From the NCBI GenBank assembly GCA_029335925.2, contig JARJMX020000094.1, forward strand, positions 1 to 5,348: a stretch of 5,348 nt of DNA, read 5' to 3'. This document shows, piece by piece, positions 1-5,024 of this stretch. This DNA is from Gammaproteobacteria bacterium (GTDB lineage: Bacteria; Pseudomonadota; Gammaproteobacteria; Halothiobacillales; Halothiobacillaceae). The translations under genes and the position numbers were made by a program. Positions within the stretch are counted from its first letter, which is position 1, and every line of letters starts with the position of its first letter. The notes beneath the pieces were generated by a model. That model was not told where the DNA came from, did no database searches, and saw only the letters and a program-made list of their open reading frames with translations.

Positions 1-1
1 G

Positions 2-964
2 GCCTGGGTGGTGCATGCCCTTCTGGCCCAGGCCCCGGAGGGGGTGTTCGCCGCAGGTTTGAGCATGGACTTCACCCCGGGCAACCCATCGGGACGTCCG
101 CTGTGCGACGTAGCGAGCGTGGGACCGGATCGCCGCCTCGCGCCTGATACCCCACTGCATGGGACGTGGCGGGTCGGCACTATGGGTGCGGTGAGCTTCG
201 ATAGCGCACGCTATGCCCGCCAGGCGGCCCTGGCTAGTGATCGCCCCATGCTCGATCCCTTGCGGGGGGCGTATGCCACGCAAGTGCTCGAACTCTTAAG
301 GACCCGGGCTTCGAGTCTGGAAGGGGTGCCGGACCTCCCCTTGGTCGAGGTGGCGCGTCACACGGCCTTGCGGGTGCTGGTGGTCTTCTATTCCGGTGAC
401 GGTGGTTGGCGTGACATCGATCGCCGCCTCGGCGAGGCCCTTGGGCGGCAAGGTTATGCGGTGGTCGGTATCGACACTTTGCGCTATTTCTGGAGGAAGC
501 GTGAGCCGATGGACGTGGCCCGTGATCTGGACCGGCTGGTCCGGTACTACCTCGAGGCCTGGGGGCTGAACGAGGTCGTCCTGATGGGTTATTCCTTCGG
601 TGCCAACATCCTCCCGTTCGCCTACAACCGTTTGCCCAATGCAACCCGGGAGCGGGTACGCATGGTCACCCTGCTCTCGCCTGAACTCGCCACCGACTTC
701 GAGGTGCACCTGGTCGGCTGGCTGGGGCAGCAGGCGTCCGGAGAAGCGGCCATGCCGATCCTGCCCGAGGCGAGCCGCATCGACCCGAGCCGCCTGGTAT
801 GCGTGTACGGCGAGCAGGAGGCAGCCACGACCCTCTGCACCCAGCCCGAGCTGGGGGCGGCACGGCTGATGCGCCTGCCGGGCGGGCATCACTACGATGG
901 CGACTACGAGGCGCTGGCGCGCAGGCTCATCGAGGCCTTGCGGCAAGTGTCCGTGCCGGAGTGA
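2..964 (+). CDS. acvB: AcvB/VirJ-family periplasmic serine hydrolase, 3' part (5' end outside window)
   Basis: The frame is open to the left edge, so the gene starts upstream. The C-terminal half is a clear VirJ-type alpha/beta hydrolase domain: a YSGDGGW oxyanion-loop motif near 389-409, an R-Y-F-W element near 484-492, the nucleophile elbow GYSFG with Ser at 593-595, and a GGHHYDGDY motif near 881-907 supplying the likely catalytic His. About 100 residues before it, including AQAPEG and a G-R-P-L-C stretch, resemble the end of the first, degenerate hydrolase domain of two-domain AcvB proteins. That suggests full AcvB rather than single-domain VirJ. Family knowledge: AcvB/VirJ proteins are periplasmic, and members in Agrobacterium, Rhizobium and Pseudomonas (PA0919) hydrolyse aminoacyl-phosphatidylglycerol, often beside the lipid synthase gene. 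No synthase is visible here, but the upstream side is cut. The family call is firm; the substrate is inferred. Confidence 0.85.
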   Translation, partial: AWVVHALLAQAPEGVFAAGLSMDFTPGNPSGRPLCDVASVGPDRRLAPDTPLHGTWRVGTMGAVSFDSARYARQAALASDRPMLDPLRGAYATQVLELLRTRASSLEGVPDLPLVEVARHTALRVLVVFYSGDGGWRDIDRRLGEALGRQGYAVVGIDTLRYFWRKREPMDVARDLDRLVRYYLEAWGLNEVVLMGYSFGANILPFAYNRLPNATRERVRMVTLLSPELATDFEVHLVGWLGQQASGEAAMPILPEASRIDPSRLVCVYGEQEAATTLCTQPELGAARLMRLPGGHHYDGDYEALARRLIEALRQVSVPE

Positions 965-990
965 GCGCCGCGGCCTGACCATCAACTAAT

Positions 991-1008
991 GCCCTCATCG
1001 GGCCTTTC
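991..1008 (+). terminator. Weak candidate terminator after the AcvB-like gene
   Basis: GCCC (991-994) and GGGC (1000-1003) form a 4-bp stem around the loop TCATC, followed by CTTTCC. It lies 27 bases after the stop codon and looks like a short gammaproteobacterial terminator. The stem is short and the T-tract is interrupted, so this is tentative. Confidence 0.3.
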
Positions 1009-1034
1009 CATGTGCTCTCCGCCCGCTGCGCGAC

Positions 1035-1072
1035 TATGATCCGCGCCATCCCATTCCCGATTCCGTACGAGG
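1035..1072 (+). promoter_or_regulatory. Candidate -10 box and ribosome binding site ahead of a 22-codon frame
   Basis: TATGAT at 1035-1040 matches a sigma70 -10 box well, but I see no good -35 hexamer at 16-18 bases upstream. GAGG at 1069-1072 is a reasonable Shine-Dalgarno site, six bases before the ATG at 1079. Together they look like the true 5' end of a gene. The reading frame that follows stops after 22 codons. Confidence 0.4.
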
Positions 1073-1078
1073 TCGTTC

Positions 1079-1147
1079 ATGGATGCCCCCCTGTCGTTGC
1101 TGCTGGTGGTCCTGCTCATCGCCTTGGTGTTCGGCGCGGGCGCCTAG
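1079..1147 (+). pseudogene. 22-codon hydrophobic N-terminus, probable remnant of a lost or fused gene
   Basis: ATG at 1079 opens a 22-residue frame beginning MDAPLSLLL and ending GAGA before TAG at 1145-1147. It is almost entirely hydrophobic, like an N-terminal membrane anchor or signal segment. It has a plausible Shine-Dalgarno site and an upstream -10-like box. Immediately after the TAG, in the same frame, the DNA encodes the interior of a peroxiredoxin ([11 protein letters not shown]). The hydrophobic segment is not part of any Prx5-type N-terminus I know. I infer the start of another gene joined to a truncated peroxiredoxin by deletion, or by misassembly. A genuine small membrane peptide is possible but less likely. 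An RmuC-like anchor crossed my mind, but the evidence is too thin to name it. Confidence 0.4.
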
Positions 1148-1186
1148 TTTTCCCGCGTCTGCCTGTCGGTCAATGATGCCTTTGTG

Positions 1187-1678
1187 ATGAACGAATGGGC
1201 GCGCGAGCAGAATGCACCCAACGTGACCTTCATCCCGGATGGCAACAGCGATTTCACTGCCGGCATGGGCATGCTGGTCGACAAGGACGACCTGGGCTTC
1301 GGCAAGCGCTCCTGGCGTTACTCCATGTTGGTGCGCGACGGCATGGTGGAGAAGAGGTTCATCGAGCCGAACAAGCCGGGCGATCCGTATGAGGTGTCCG
1401 ACGCCGACACCATGCTCGACTACCTCGCCTCCAACGCGGTCAAGCCGAGCTCGGTGGTGGTGTTCAGCCGTGAGGGCTGCCCGTTCTGCGCCCGTGCCAA
1501 GGGCATGCTGGCGGATGCGGGCATGGCCTATGACGAGATCATCGTCGGCCGCGACGTGACCCTGCGCGGCCTGCACGCCGCTAGCGGCCGCGAGACCGTG
1601 CCGCAGGTGTTCATCGATGGTGTGCCCATCGGCGGTTCGGATGATCTGGCCGAGTGGTTCAAGCAGCATTCCACGTAA
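1187..1678 (+). CDS. Peroxiredoxin-glutaredoxin hybrid, N-terminally truncated (GarA-like; possible pseudogene)
   Basis: The first ~85 residues match the C-terminal half of a Prx5-type peroxiredoxin ([14 protein letters not shown], the conserved Arg in SWRYSMLV, then a [12 protein letters not shown] segment). From about residue 86 a complete glutaredoxin domain follows: [12 protein letters not shown] with redox Cys98 and Cys101, TVPQ with the cis-proline at 139, and the glutathione-binding IGGSDD near the end. Intact hybrids are about 240 residues and reduce peroxides with glutathione or glutathione amide, recycled by the linked Grx domain. Here only 163 codons are available. Homology continues upstream to about 1151 but is blocked by TAG at 1145, so the segment with the peroxidatic Cys (normally PGAFTPTCS) is missing. 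The first in-frame starts are GTG 1184 and ATG 1187; neither has a clear Shine-Dalgarno site. If translated, the product could still act as a glutaredoxin but not as a peroxidase. The reductase gene follows 82 bases later. Confidence 0.75.
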   Translation: MNEWAREQNAPNVTFIPDGNSDFTAGMGMLVDKDDLGFGKRSWRYSMLVRDGMVEKRFIEPNKPGDPYEVSDADTMLDYLASNAVKPSSVVVFSREGCPFCARAKGMLADAGMAYDEIIVGRDVTLRGLHAASGRETVPQVFIDGVPIGGSDDLAEWFKQHST

Positions 1679-1705
1679 ACTGATAAAGTTCTGTGGCGAT
1701 CTTTA

Positions 1706-1727
1706 AGGCCGCACAAGACGGCGGCCT
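1706..1727 (+). terminator. GC-rich hairpin between the Prx-Grx gene and the reductase gene
   Basis: AGGCCGC (1706-1712) and GCGGCCT (1721-1727) are perfect inverted repeats forming a 7-bp stem with an 8-base loop. A pyrimidine-rich stretch follows, but not a true T-run. It could be a leaky terminator or attenuator that lowers reductase expression, or an RNA-stability element. Position and perfect pairing support a real structure; the function is inferred. Confidence 0.4.
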
Positions 1728-1747
1728 CCTCCCTTCCGACGCATGCA

Positions 1748-1753
1748 AGAGGA
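1748..1753 (+). promoter_or_regulatory. Ribosome binding site that fixes the reductase start
   Basis: AGAGGA ends seven bases before ATG 1761. The alternative in-frame ATG at 1743 lies upstream of this site and has no Shine-Dalgarno site of its own. The 1761 start also gives an N-terminus like that of E. coli Gor and Chromatium GarB, so it is preferred. Confidence 0.6.
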
Positions 1754-1760
1754 TGCAGAG

Positions 1761-3149
1761 ATGAGCAAGCCGATATCCTTCGACGTGATCGCCCTGGGTG
1801 GGGGCAGCGGTGGCCTGGCCGTGGCCGAGCGTGCCGCGCAGCTGGGTAAGCGTGCCCTGGTGGTGGAGCGGAACGAGCTGGGTGGTACCTGCGTCAATCT
1901 TGGCTGCGTCCCCAAGAAGGTGATGTGGTATGGCGCGCAGATTGCGCACGCGATCCATAATGCTGCCGGATTCGGCTTCGATGTGGAGCTCAAGGGCTTT
2001 CACTGGCGCAGGCTGGTGGAGGGTAGGCGTGGCTATATCAAGGCCATTGGCGATTGGTGGGCGGGCTATGCCAAGGAGCTCGGCATCGAGGTGGTGAAGG
2101 GCTTTGGCCGCTTTGTGGACCGCCATACCGTCGAGGTGGATGGTACGCGCTACACCGCCCCACATATCGTGGTCAGCACCGGTGGCCGTCCGTTCGTGCC
2201 GCCGGTGCCGGGCGCGGAACTGGGCATCACCTCGGACGGTTTCTTCGCCCTGGATGAGCAGCCCAGGCGCGTCGCTATCCTCGGCGGTGGCTACATCGGC
2301 GTCGAGATCGCCGGCCTGATGCGCGCCCTAGGCAGCGAGGTGCTGCTTGCCGACATCGCCCCGCGCATCCTGATGCCCTTCGACCGCATGTTGAGCGAGA
2401 CGCTCGCCCGCCACATGCACGAGGAGGGGATCGAACTGCGCCTGCCGTTCCGCGCCGTCGGCCTGCGCAAGACCGAAGCGGGGATCGTCATCGACGGTGT
2501 GGATGATGAGAGCCATCCTGACGTGCTCGGCCCGTTCGATGCGGTGATCTGGGCCGCCGGGCGCAAGCCGAATACCGACGGCATCGGCCTGGAGAGGGCC
2601 GGGGTGGATGTGCTACCGAACGGCTTTGTGCCGACCGACGCCTTGCAGAACACCAACGTACCGGGCATCTATGCCATCGGCGACATCACCGGCCGTGCCG
2701 CGCTGACCCCGGTCGCCATCGCCGCGGGCCGCCGCCTGATGATGCGTTTGTTCGCCGGCCAGGAGCAGGCCAAGCTCGACTACGATAACATCCCGAGTGT
2801 GGTTTTCTCCCACCCGCCGATCGGCACCGTGGGTCTGACCGAGGCGCAGGCGCGCGAGCAGTTCGGCAAGGCCGTGACCGTCTACCAGACCCACTTCACG
2901 CCGATGAAGTATGCGCTGGCCGCGTACAAGGCCCCGACCGCGATGAAGCTGGTCTGCGTCGGGGCGGAGGAGAAGGTGGTGGGGGTGCACATCATCGGCG
3001 ACGGGGCCGACGAGATGCTGCAGGGCTTTGCCGTGGCGGTAAAGGCCGGCCTGACCAAGGCCGACTTCGACAACACCGTCGCCATCCACCCGACCAGCAG
3101 CGAGGAGCTGGTGACGCTGAAGGTGCCCAACCCGGAGCCGGAGGTCTGA
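1761..3149 (+). CDS. gor: Glutathione reductase family; GarB-like, predicted NADH-preferring glutathione amide reductase
   Basis: This is a 462-residue cytosolic flavoprotein disulfide reductase, complete against E. coli Gor (450). The FAD-binding GGGSGG is at 13-18, the redox pair Cys44/Cys49 in [13 protein letters not shown], the second nucleotide-binding motif [11 protein letters not shown] at 175-185, the FAD-contacting GDITG with [11 protein letters not shown], and the dimer-interface active site HPTSSEE with His443-Glu448. It reduces a glutathione-type disulfide with NAD(P)H, keeping the thiol pool reduced for glutaredoxins and peroxidases. In E. coli numbering the coenzyme loop has Ala179 replaced by Gly, Val197 by Asp198, Arg198 by Ile199 and Arg204 by Met205. 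Both 2'-phosphate-binding arginines are gone and an acid is gained, which predicts NADH use. Glu23 stands where human GR has Arg37, a GSSG carboxylate contact; GarB of Chromatium also has Glu there, as I recall. The adjacent Prx-Grx gene fits the garA-garB layout. Family membership is certain; NADH and glutathione amide specificity are inferred. Confidence 0.96.
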   Translation: MSKPISFDVIALGGGSGGLAVAERAAQLGKRALVVERNELGGTCVNLGCVPKKVMWYGAQIAHAIHNAAGFGFDVELKGFHWRRLVEGRRGYIKAIGDWWAGYAKELGIEVVKGFGRFVDRHTVEVDGTRYTAPHIVVSTGGRPFVPPVPGAELGITSDGFFALDEQPRRVAILGGGYIGVEIAGLMRALGSEVLLADIAPRILMPFDRMLSETLARHMHEEGIELRLPFRAVGLRKTEAGIVIDGVDDESHPDVLGPFDAVIWAAGRKPNTDGIGLERAGVDVLPNGFVPTDALQNTNVPGIYAIGDITGRAALTPVAIAAGRRLMMRLFAGQEQAKLDYDNIPSVVFSHPPIGTVGLTEAQAREQFGKAVTVYQTHFTPMKYALAAYKAPTAMKLVCVGAEEKVVGVHIIGDGADEMLQGFAVAVKAGLTKADFDNTVAIHPTSSEELVTLKVPNPEPEV

Positions 3150-3156
3150 CCTCCGG
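3138..3156 (+). other. Perfect hairpin straddling the reductase stop codon
   Basis: CCGGAGGT (3138-3145) pairs perfectly with ACCTCCGG (3149-3156) around a 3-base loop. The TGA stop codon (3147-3149) lies across the loop and the start of the 3' arm. No T-run follows, so it is not a standard intrinsic terminator. It may be an mRNA 3'-end stabiliser, or simply a chance GC-rich palindrome. Confidence 0.4.
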
Positions 3157-3160
3157 GCGG

Positions 3161-3189
3161 TATAGTGAGGAGCCTGTCAGCGAAGGAGG
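3161..3189 (+). promoter_or_regulatory. Candidate -10 box and strong ribosome binding site for the outer-membrane protein gene
   Basis: TATAGT at 3161-3166 resembles a sigma70 -10 box, but no convincing -35 sits 16-18 bases upstream. AAGGAGG at 3183-3189 is a near-ideal Shine-Dalgarno sequence, seven bases before ATG 3197, and settles that start. The -10 is tentative; the ribosome binding site is firm. Confidence 0.5.
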
Positions 3190-3196
3190 CCCGGCC

Positions 3197-4150
3197 ATGT
3201 CAATCCCCCGTTTCCATACGCCTCTCGCCGCCCTTGCCTTGGGCGTGGGATGGCTTGCGGCCGGGGTTGTCCTGGCGGAAGAGGCAGAGGATAACCGCGC
3301 CTGGTACGACCGTGCCCATGCGGGCATGTCCAGCTGGCTGGTTGGTACTGCCGCGGGGCTGGACAGCTTCTTCGGCGATCCGCGCGCGGTCGAGGAGGAC
3401 TACACCGAGACCTACGTCCGCCTGCAAATGGGCATCACTCAATCGCGTCTGAATGACACCGAGTGGACCAGCCGGGCCTACGCCAGGGTTCCACTGCCGA
3501 GGTTGAGTCGCCGACTCAGCATCTTCGTCAGCGGCGGCGAGGAGGACCAGAGCGTGACCGCAAAGCCGGAGGAGTCGCTGCGGCAGACGGAGAAGTCCTC
3601 AACCGTCGGTGTCCAGTACGTGCTCGATGAGACGGACCGCGGGCGGTGGAGCCTGACGGGCAGCTTGTCCCCGAATGTGAAGCTGCGCTATCGCTACCTC
3701 TATCCCCTTGGTGGCGGCTGGTACACCCGCTACACCCAGAATCTCTACTGGGATGAGGACAAAGGCACCGGCATCGAGCTGCGCGGCGACCTGGAGCGGG
3801 TCATCGGACCCTCGACCCTCCTCCGCTTCACGGCCAATACGGACTGGTGGGATGACCCGACAGGGGTAAACTGGCTCCTGGGGGGGGCGCTGCTGCACAG
3901 GGTCAATCCACGCACGGCGATCGCCCTCGACGTCGCCGCAAATGGCGTGTCCCAGCCCGAGTGGGAGGTATCCACCTACCGCACCGGCCTGCGTTTTAGG
4001 CACAACTTCTTTCGCAGCTGGCTGTTCTACGAGATTGAGCCGGCCCTGCGCTGGACGCAGGATCCGCTTGTTGCCACCGACCGCATGACCTTCGATCCGG
4101 CCATCACTTTTCGCCTGGAGATTCAGTTCGGCAAGGTGACGGGGTTGTAG
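3197..4150 (+). CDS. Uncharacterised secreted protein, probable outer-membrane beta-barrel
   Basis: 317 residues; I do not recognise a named family. Residues 1-27 are a typical Sec signal peptide: a short N-region with Arg5, a hydrophobic core, and a V-L-A cleavage site before EEAEDN. The mature part is rich in Trp, Tyr, Arg and short alternating polar/hydrophobic stretches suited to amphipathic beta-strands (for example YVRLQMGI, KLRYRYLYPL, YTRYTQNLYW, LRFTANTDWW, TGLRFRHNFF). It ends with a final strand-like segment ITFRLEIQFG. Charged turns separate the strands, and there are no transmembrane helices after the signal and no cysteines in the mature part. This points to a small outer-membrane barrel, possibly a channel or structural protein, but no substrate can be named. 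It starts 47 bases after the reductase gene on the same strand and may be co-transcribed or use its own promoter. A periplasmic beta-rich protein is the alternative. Confidence 0.8.
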   Translation: MSIPRFHTPLAALALGVGWLAAGVVLAEEAEDNRAWYDRAHAGMSSWLVGTAAGLDSFFGDPRAVEEDYTETYVRLQMGITQSRLNDTEWTSRAYARVPLPRLSRRLSIFVSGGEEDQSVTAKPEESLRQTEKSSTVGVQYVLDETDRGRWSLTGSLSPNVKLRYRYLYPLGGGWYTRYTQNLYWDEDKGTGIELRGDLERVIGPSTLLRFTANTDWWDDPTGVNWLLGGALLHRVNPRTAIALDVAANGVSQPEWEVSTYRTGLRFRHNFFRSWLFYEIEPALRWTQDPLVATDRMTFDPAITFRLEIQFGKVTGL

Positions 4151-4291
4151 CTGGGCGGTTCATAAAACGAAGGTTTTCTGGACCAGTTTCCCCCTCTTCC
4201 TGAGCGAGAAGGGCTGGGTGTAAAAGCCAAGTGAGTGAATCAATCATGCAGACGCAGGTTTTTCAGCGTCGCAGATGGACAGCGGTTGGGA
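4151..4291. other. Convergent intergenic gap with small inverted repeats
   Basis: This 141-base AT-richer gap separates two convergent genes. It holds AAAAC-GAAG-GTTTT (near 4166-4180), an imperfect hairpin around 4189-4211, and a bulged stem GC(A)GACGC (4248-4255) with GCGTCGC (4266-4272) around a T-rich loop. Adjacent 4-mer duplications AGTGAGTG and AATCAATC occur near 4230-4245. None is a clear bidirectional terminator. I see no coding potential that resembles a known protein. Confidence 0.35.
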
Positions 4292-4933
4292 TCACGCCTG
4301 TTCGTTGGCAGGGCCAACCTCCCCATGGTTTTCCAGCACCTCGCGCAGACGTGCGCGGGCCTCTTCGACGCCCGTGCCTGTAAGCGAGGAGAACAATTGT
4401 ACAGTCACCCCTTCCGGCAGGGTGCGTTTGAGTTTCTGCAGTACTCCGCTGGCCGCACCGCGCGAGAGCTTGTCGGCCTTGGTCAGGAGCACATGCACGG
4501 GCAGTCCGCGAGCGGTGCAGCTCTCGATCAGCATCACATCGAAAGGTCGCAGGGGGTGGCGGATGTCCATCATCAGCACGACCAGCTTCAGGCTCCTGCG
4601 GGTGCTGAAGTATTCGTCCATGACCAGCCCCCAGTTCTGGCGCATTTCCTTTGGCGCCTCGGCATAGCCGTAGCCGGGTAGGTCGATCAGGCGCCTGCTG
4701 CCGTCGAGCACGAACACGTTGAGTAGCTGGGTGCAGCCGGGGCGCTTGCTTGCTCGTGCCAGAGTTTTCTGCGCGCACAGGGTATTTAGGGCACTGGACT
4801 TGCCGGCATTGGAGCGGCCGGCAAAGCAGATCTCCGCGCCACGATCGGCGGGCAGGTGGGCGGGATCGGGCGCGCTCTTAAGGAAGCTTGCACGGGCAAA
4901 ATAGGCGCGGAGTTGGGGGTCTTCGTTCTGCAT
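4292..4933 (-). CDS. engB: Ribosome biogenesis GTP-binding protein EngB (YihA/YsxC)
   Basis: 213 residues, matching the family length (E. coli 210). This is a single-domain TRAFAC GTPase that helps assemble the large ribosomal subunit and is essential in many bacteria. All nucleotide-binding motifs are present: G1 GRSNAGKS at 39-46, G2 Thr68, G3 DLPG at 84-87 followed by the EngB-typical YGYA, G4 TKAD at 151-154, and G5 SS at 182-183. The N-terminal SFLKSAPDP...LPADRG segment is also typical and supports the ATG at 4933. The G2 region reads KRPGCTQ where most EngB have KTPGRTQ; Thr68 is kept, but Arg64 and Cys67 are unusual. The gene is divergent from the cytochrome c gene, as in pseudomonads, and convergent with the outer-membrane protein gene. 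No Shine-Dalgarno site is visible and the -10 box is very close to the start codon, so a leaderless or near-leaderless mRNA is possible. Confidence 0.97.
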   Translation of the reverse strand: MQNEDPQLRAYFARASFLKSAPDPAHLPADRGAEICFAGRSNAGKSSALNTLCAQKTLARASKRPGCTQLLNVFVLDGSRRLIDLPGYGYAEAPKEMRQNWGLVMDEYFSTRRSLKLVVLMMDIRHPLRPFDVMLIESCTARGLPVHVLLTKADKLSRGAASGVLQKLKRTLPEGVTVQLFSSLTGTGVEEARARLREVLENHGEVGPANEQA

Positions 4934-4939
4934 GCGGCC

Positions 4940-4966
4940 ATTTTATGCCAGTTCCGTAGTGGACAA
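4940..4966 (-). promoter_or_regulatory. Candidate engB promoter, very close to the start codon
   Basis: Reading the minus strand, TTGTCC (4966-4961) and TAAAAT (4945-4940) are spaced by 15 bases, and only six bases (GGCCGC) separate the -10 from the ATG at 4933-4931. Transcription would start at or beside the ATG. The 15-base spacer is short, so the -35 assignment is less certain than the -10. Confidence 0.45.
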
Positions 4967-4981
4967 GCCCTTGGGGCTGAC

Positions 4982-5021
4982 TAAAATCCAAAGACTTTTA
5001 TGTGCCGCAACCTGGGAGAGG
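4982..5021 (+). promoter_or_regulatory. Candidate -10 box and ribosome binding site for the cytochrome c gene
   Basis: TAAAAT at 4982-4987 is a good -10 candidate, 37 bases before the start codon, although no consensus -35 lies at the expected distance. GGGAGAGG at 5014-5021 is the ribosome binding site; its GGAG core ends six bases before ATG 5025. The 91-base divergent region is shared with the engB promoter. Confidence 0.45.
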
Positions 5022-5024
5022 GCC

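Noticed and set aside
1034..1669. Long minus-strand reading frame opposite the Prx-Grx gene.
   Set aside because: It is a shadow of a high-GC gene; the plus strand has clear Prx and Grx motifs and the minus product resembles nothing.
1079..1678. Translation through the TAG at 1145 to give one continuous membrane-anchored Prx-Grx protein.
   Set aside because: The frames match, but the resulting protein would still lack the peroxidatic cysteine, and nothing suggests stop-codon readthrough. Truncation after deletion is simpler.
1743..1760. Upstream ATG at 1743 as the reductase start.
   Set aside because: The Shine-Dalgarno sequence lies downstream of it and is correctly spaced for ATG 1761; the extra six residues have no counterpart in the family.
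1659..2165. Minus-strand reading frame opposite the start of the reductase.
   Set aside because: It is antisense to highly conserved FAD and redox-cysteine codons and has no recognisable motif.
4228..4246. Short adjacent 4-mer duplications as an attachment site or target-site duplication.
   Set aside because: There is no integrase, transposase or terminal inverted repeat nearby; the repeats are too short to distinguish from chance.
4304..4318. Perfect 6-bp inverted repeat GTTGGC/GCCAAC near the engB stop codon as a terminator.
   Set aside because: It lies inside the final codons and no U-run follows in the engB direction.
4235..4681. Plus-strand reading frame of 148 codons opposite engB.
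   Set aside because: It overlaps the 3' half of a certain engB gene, has no ribosome binding site and no recognisable protein features.
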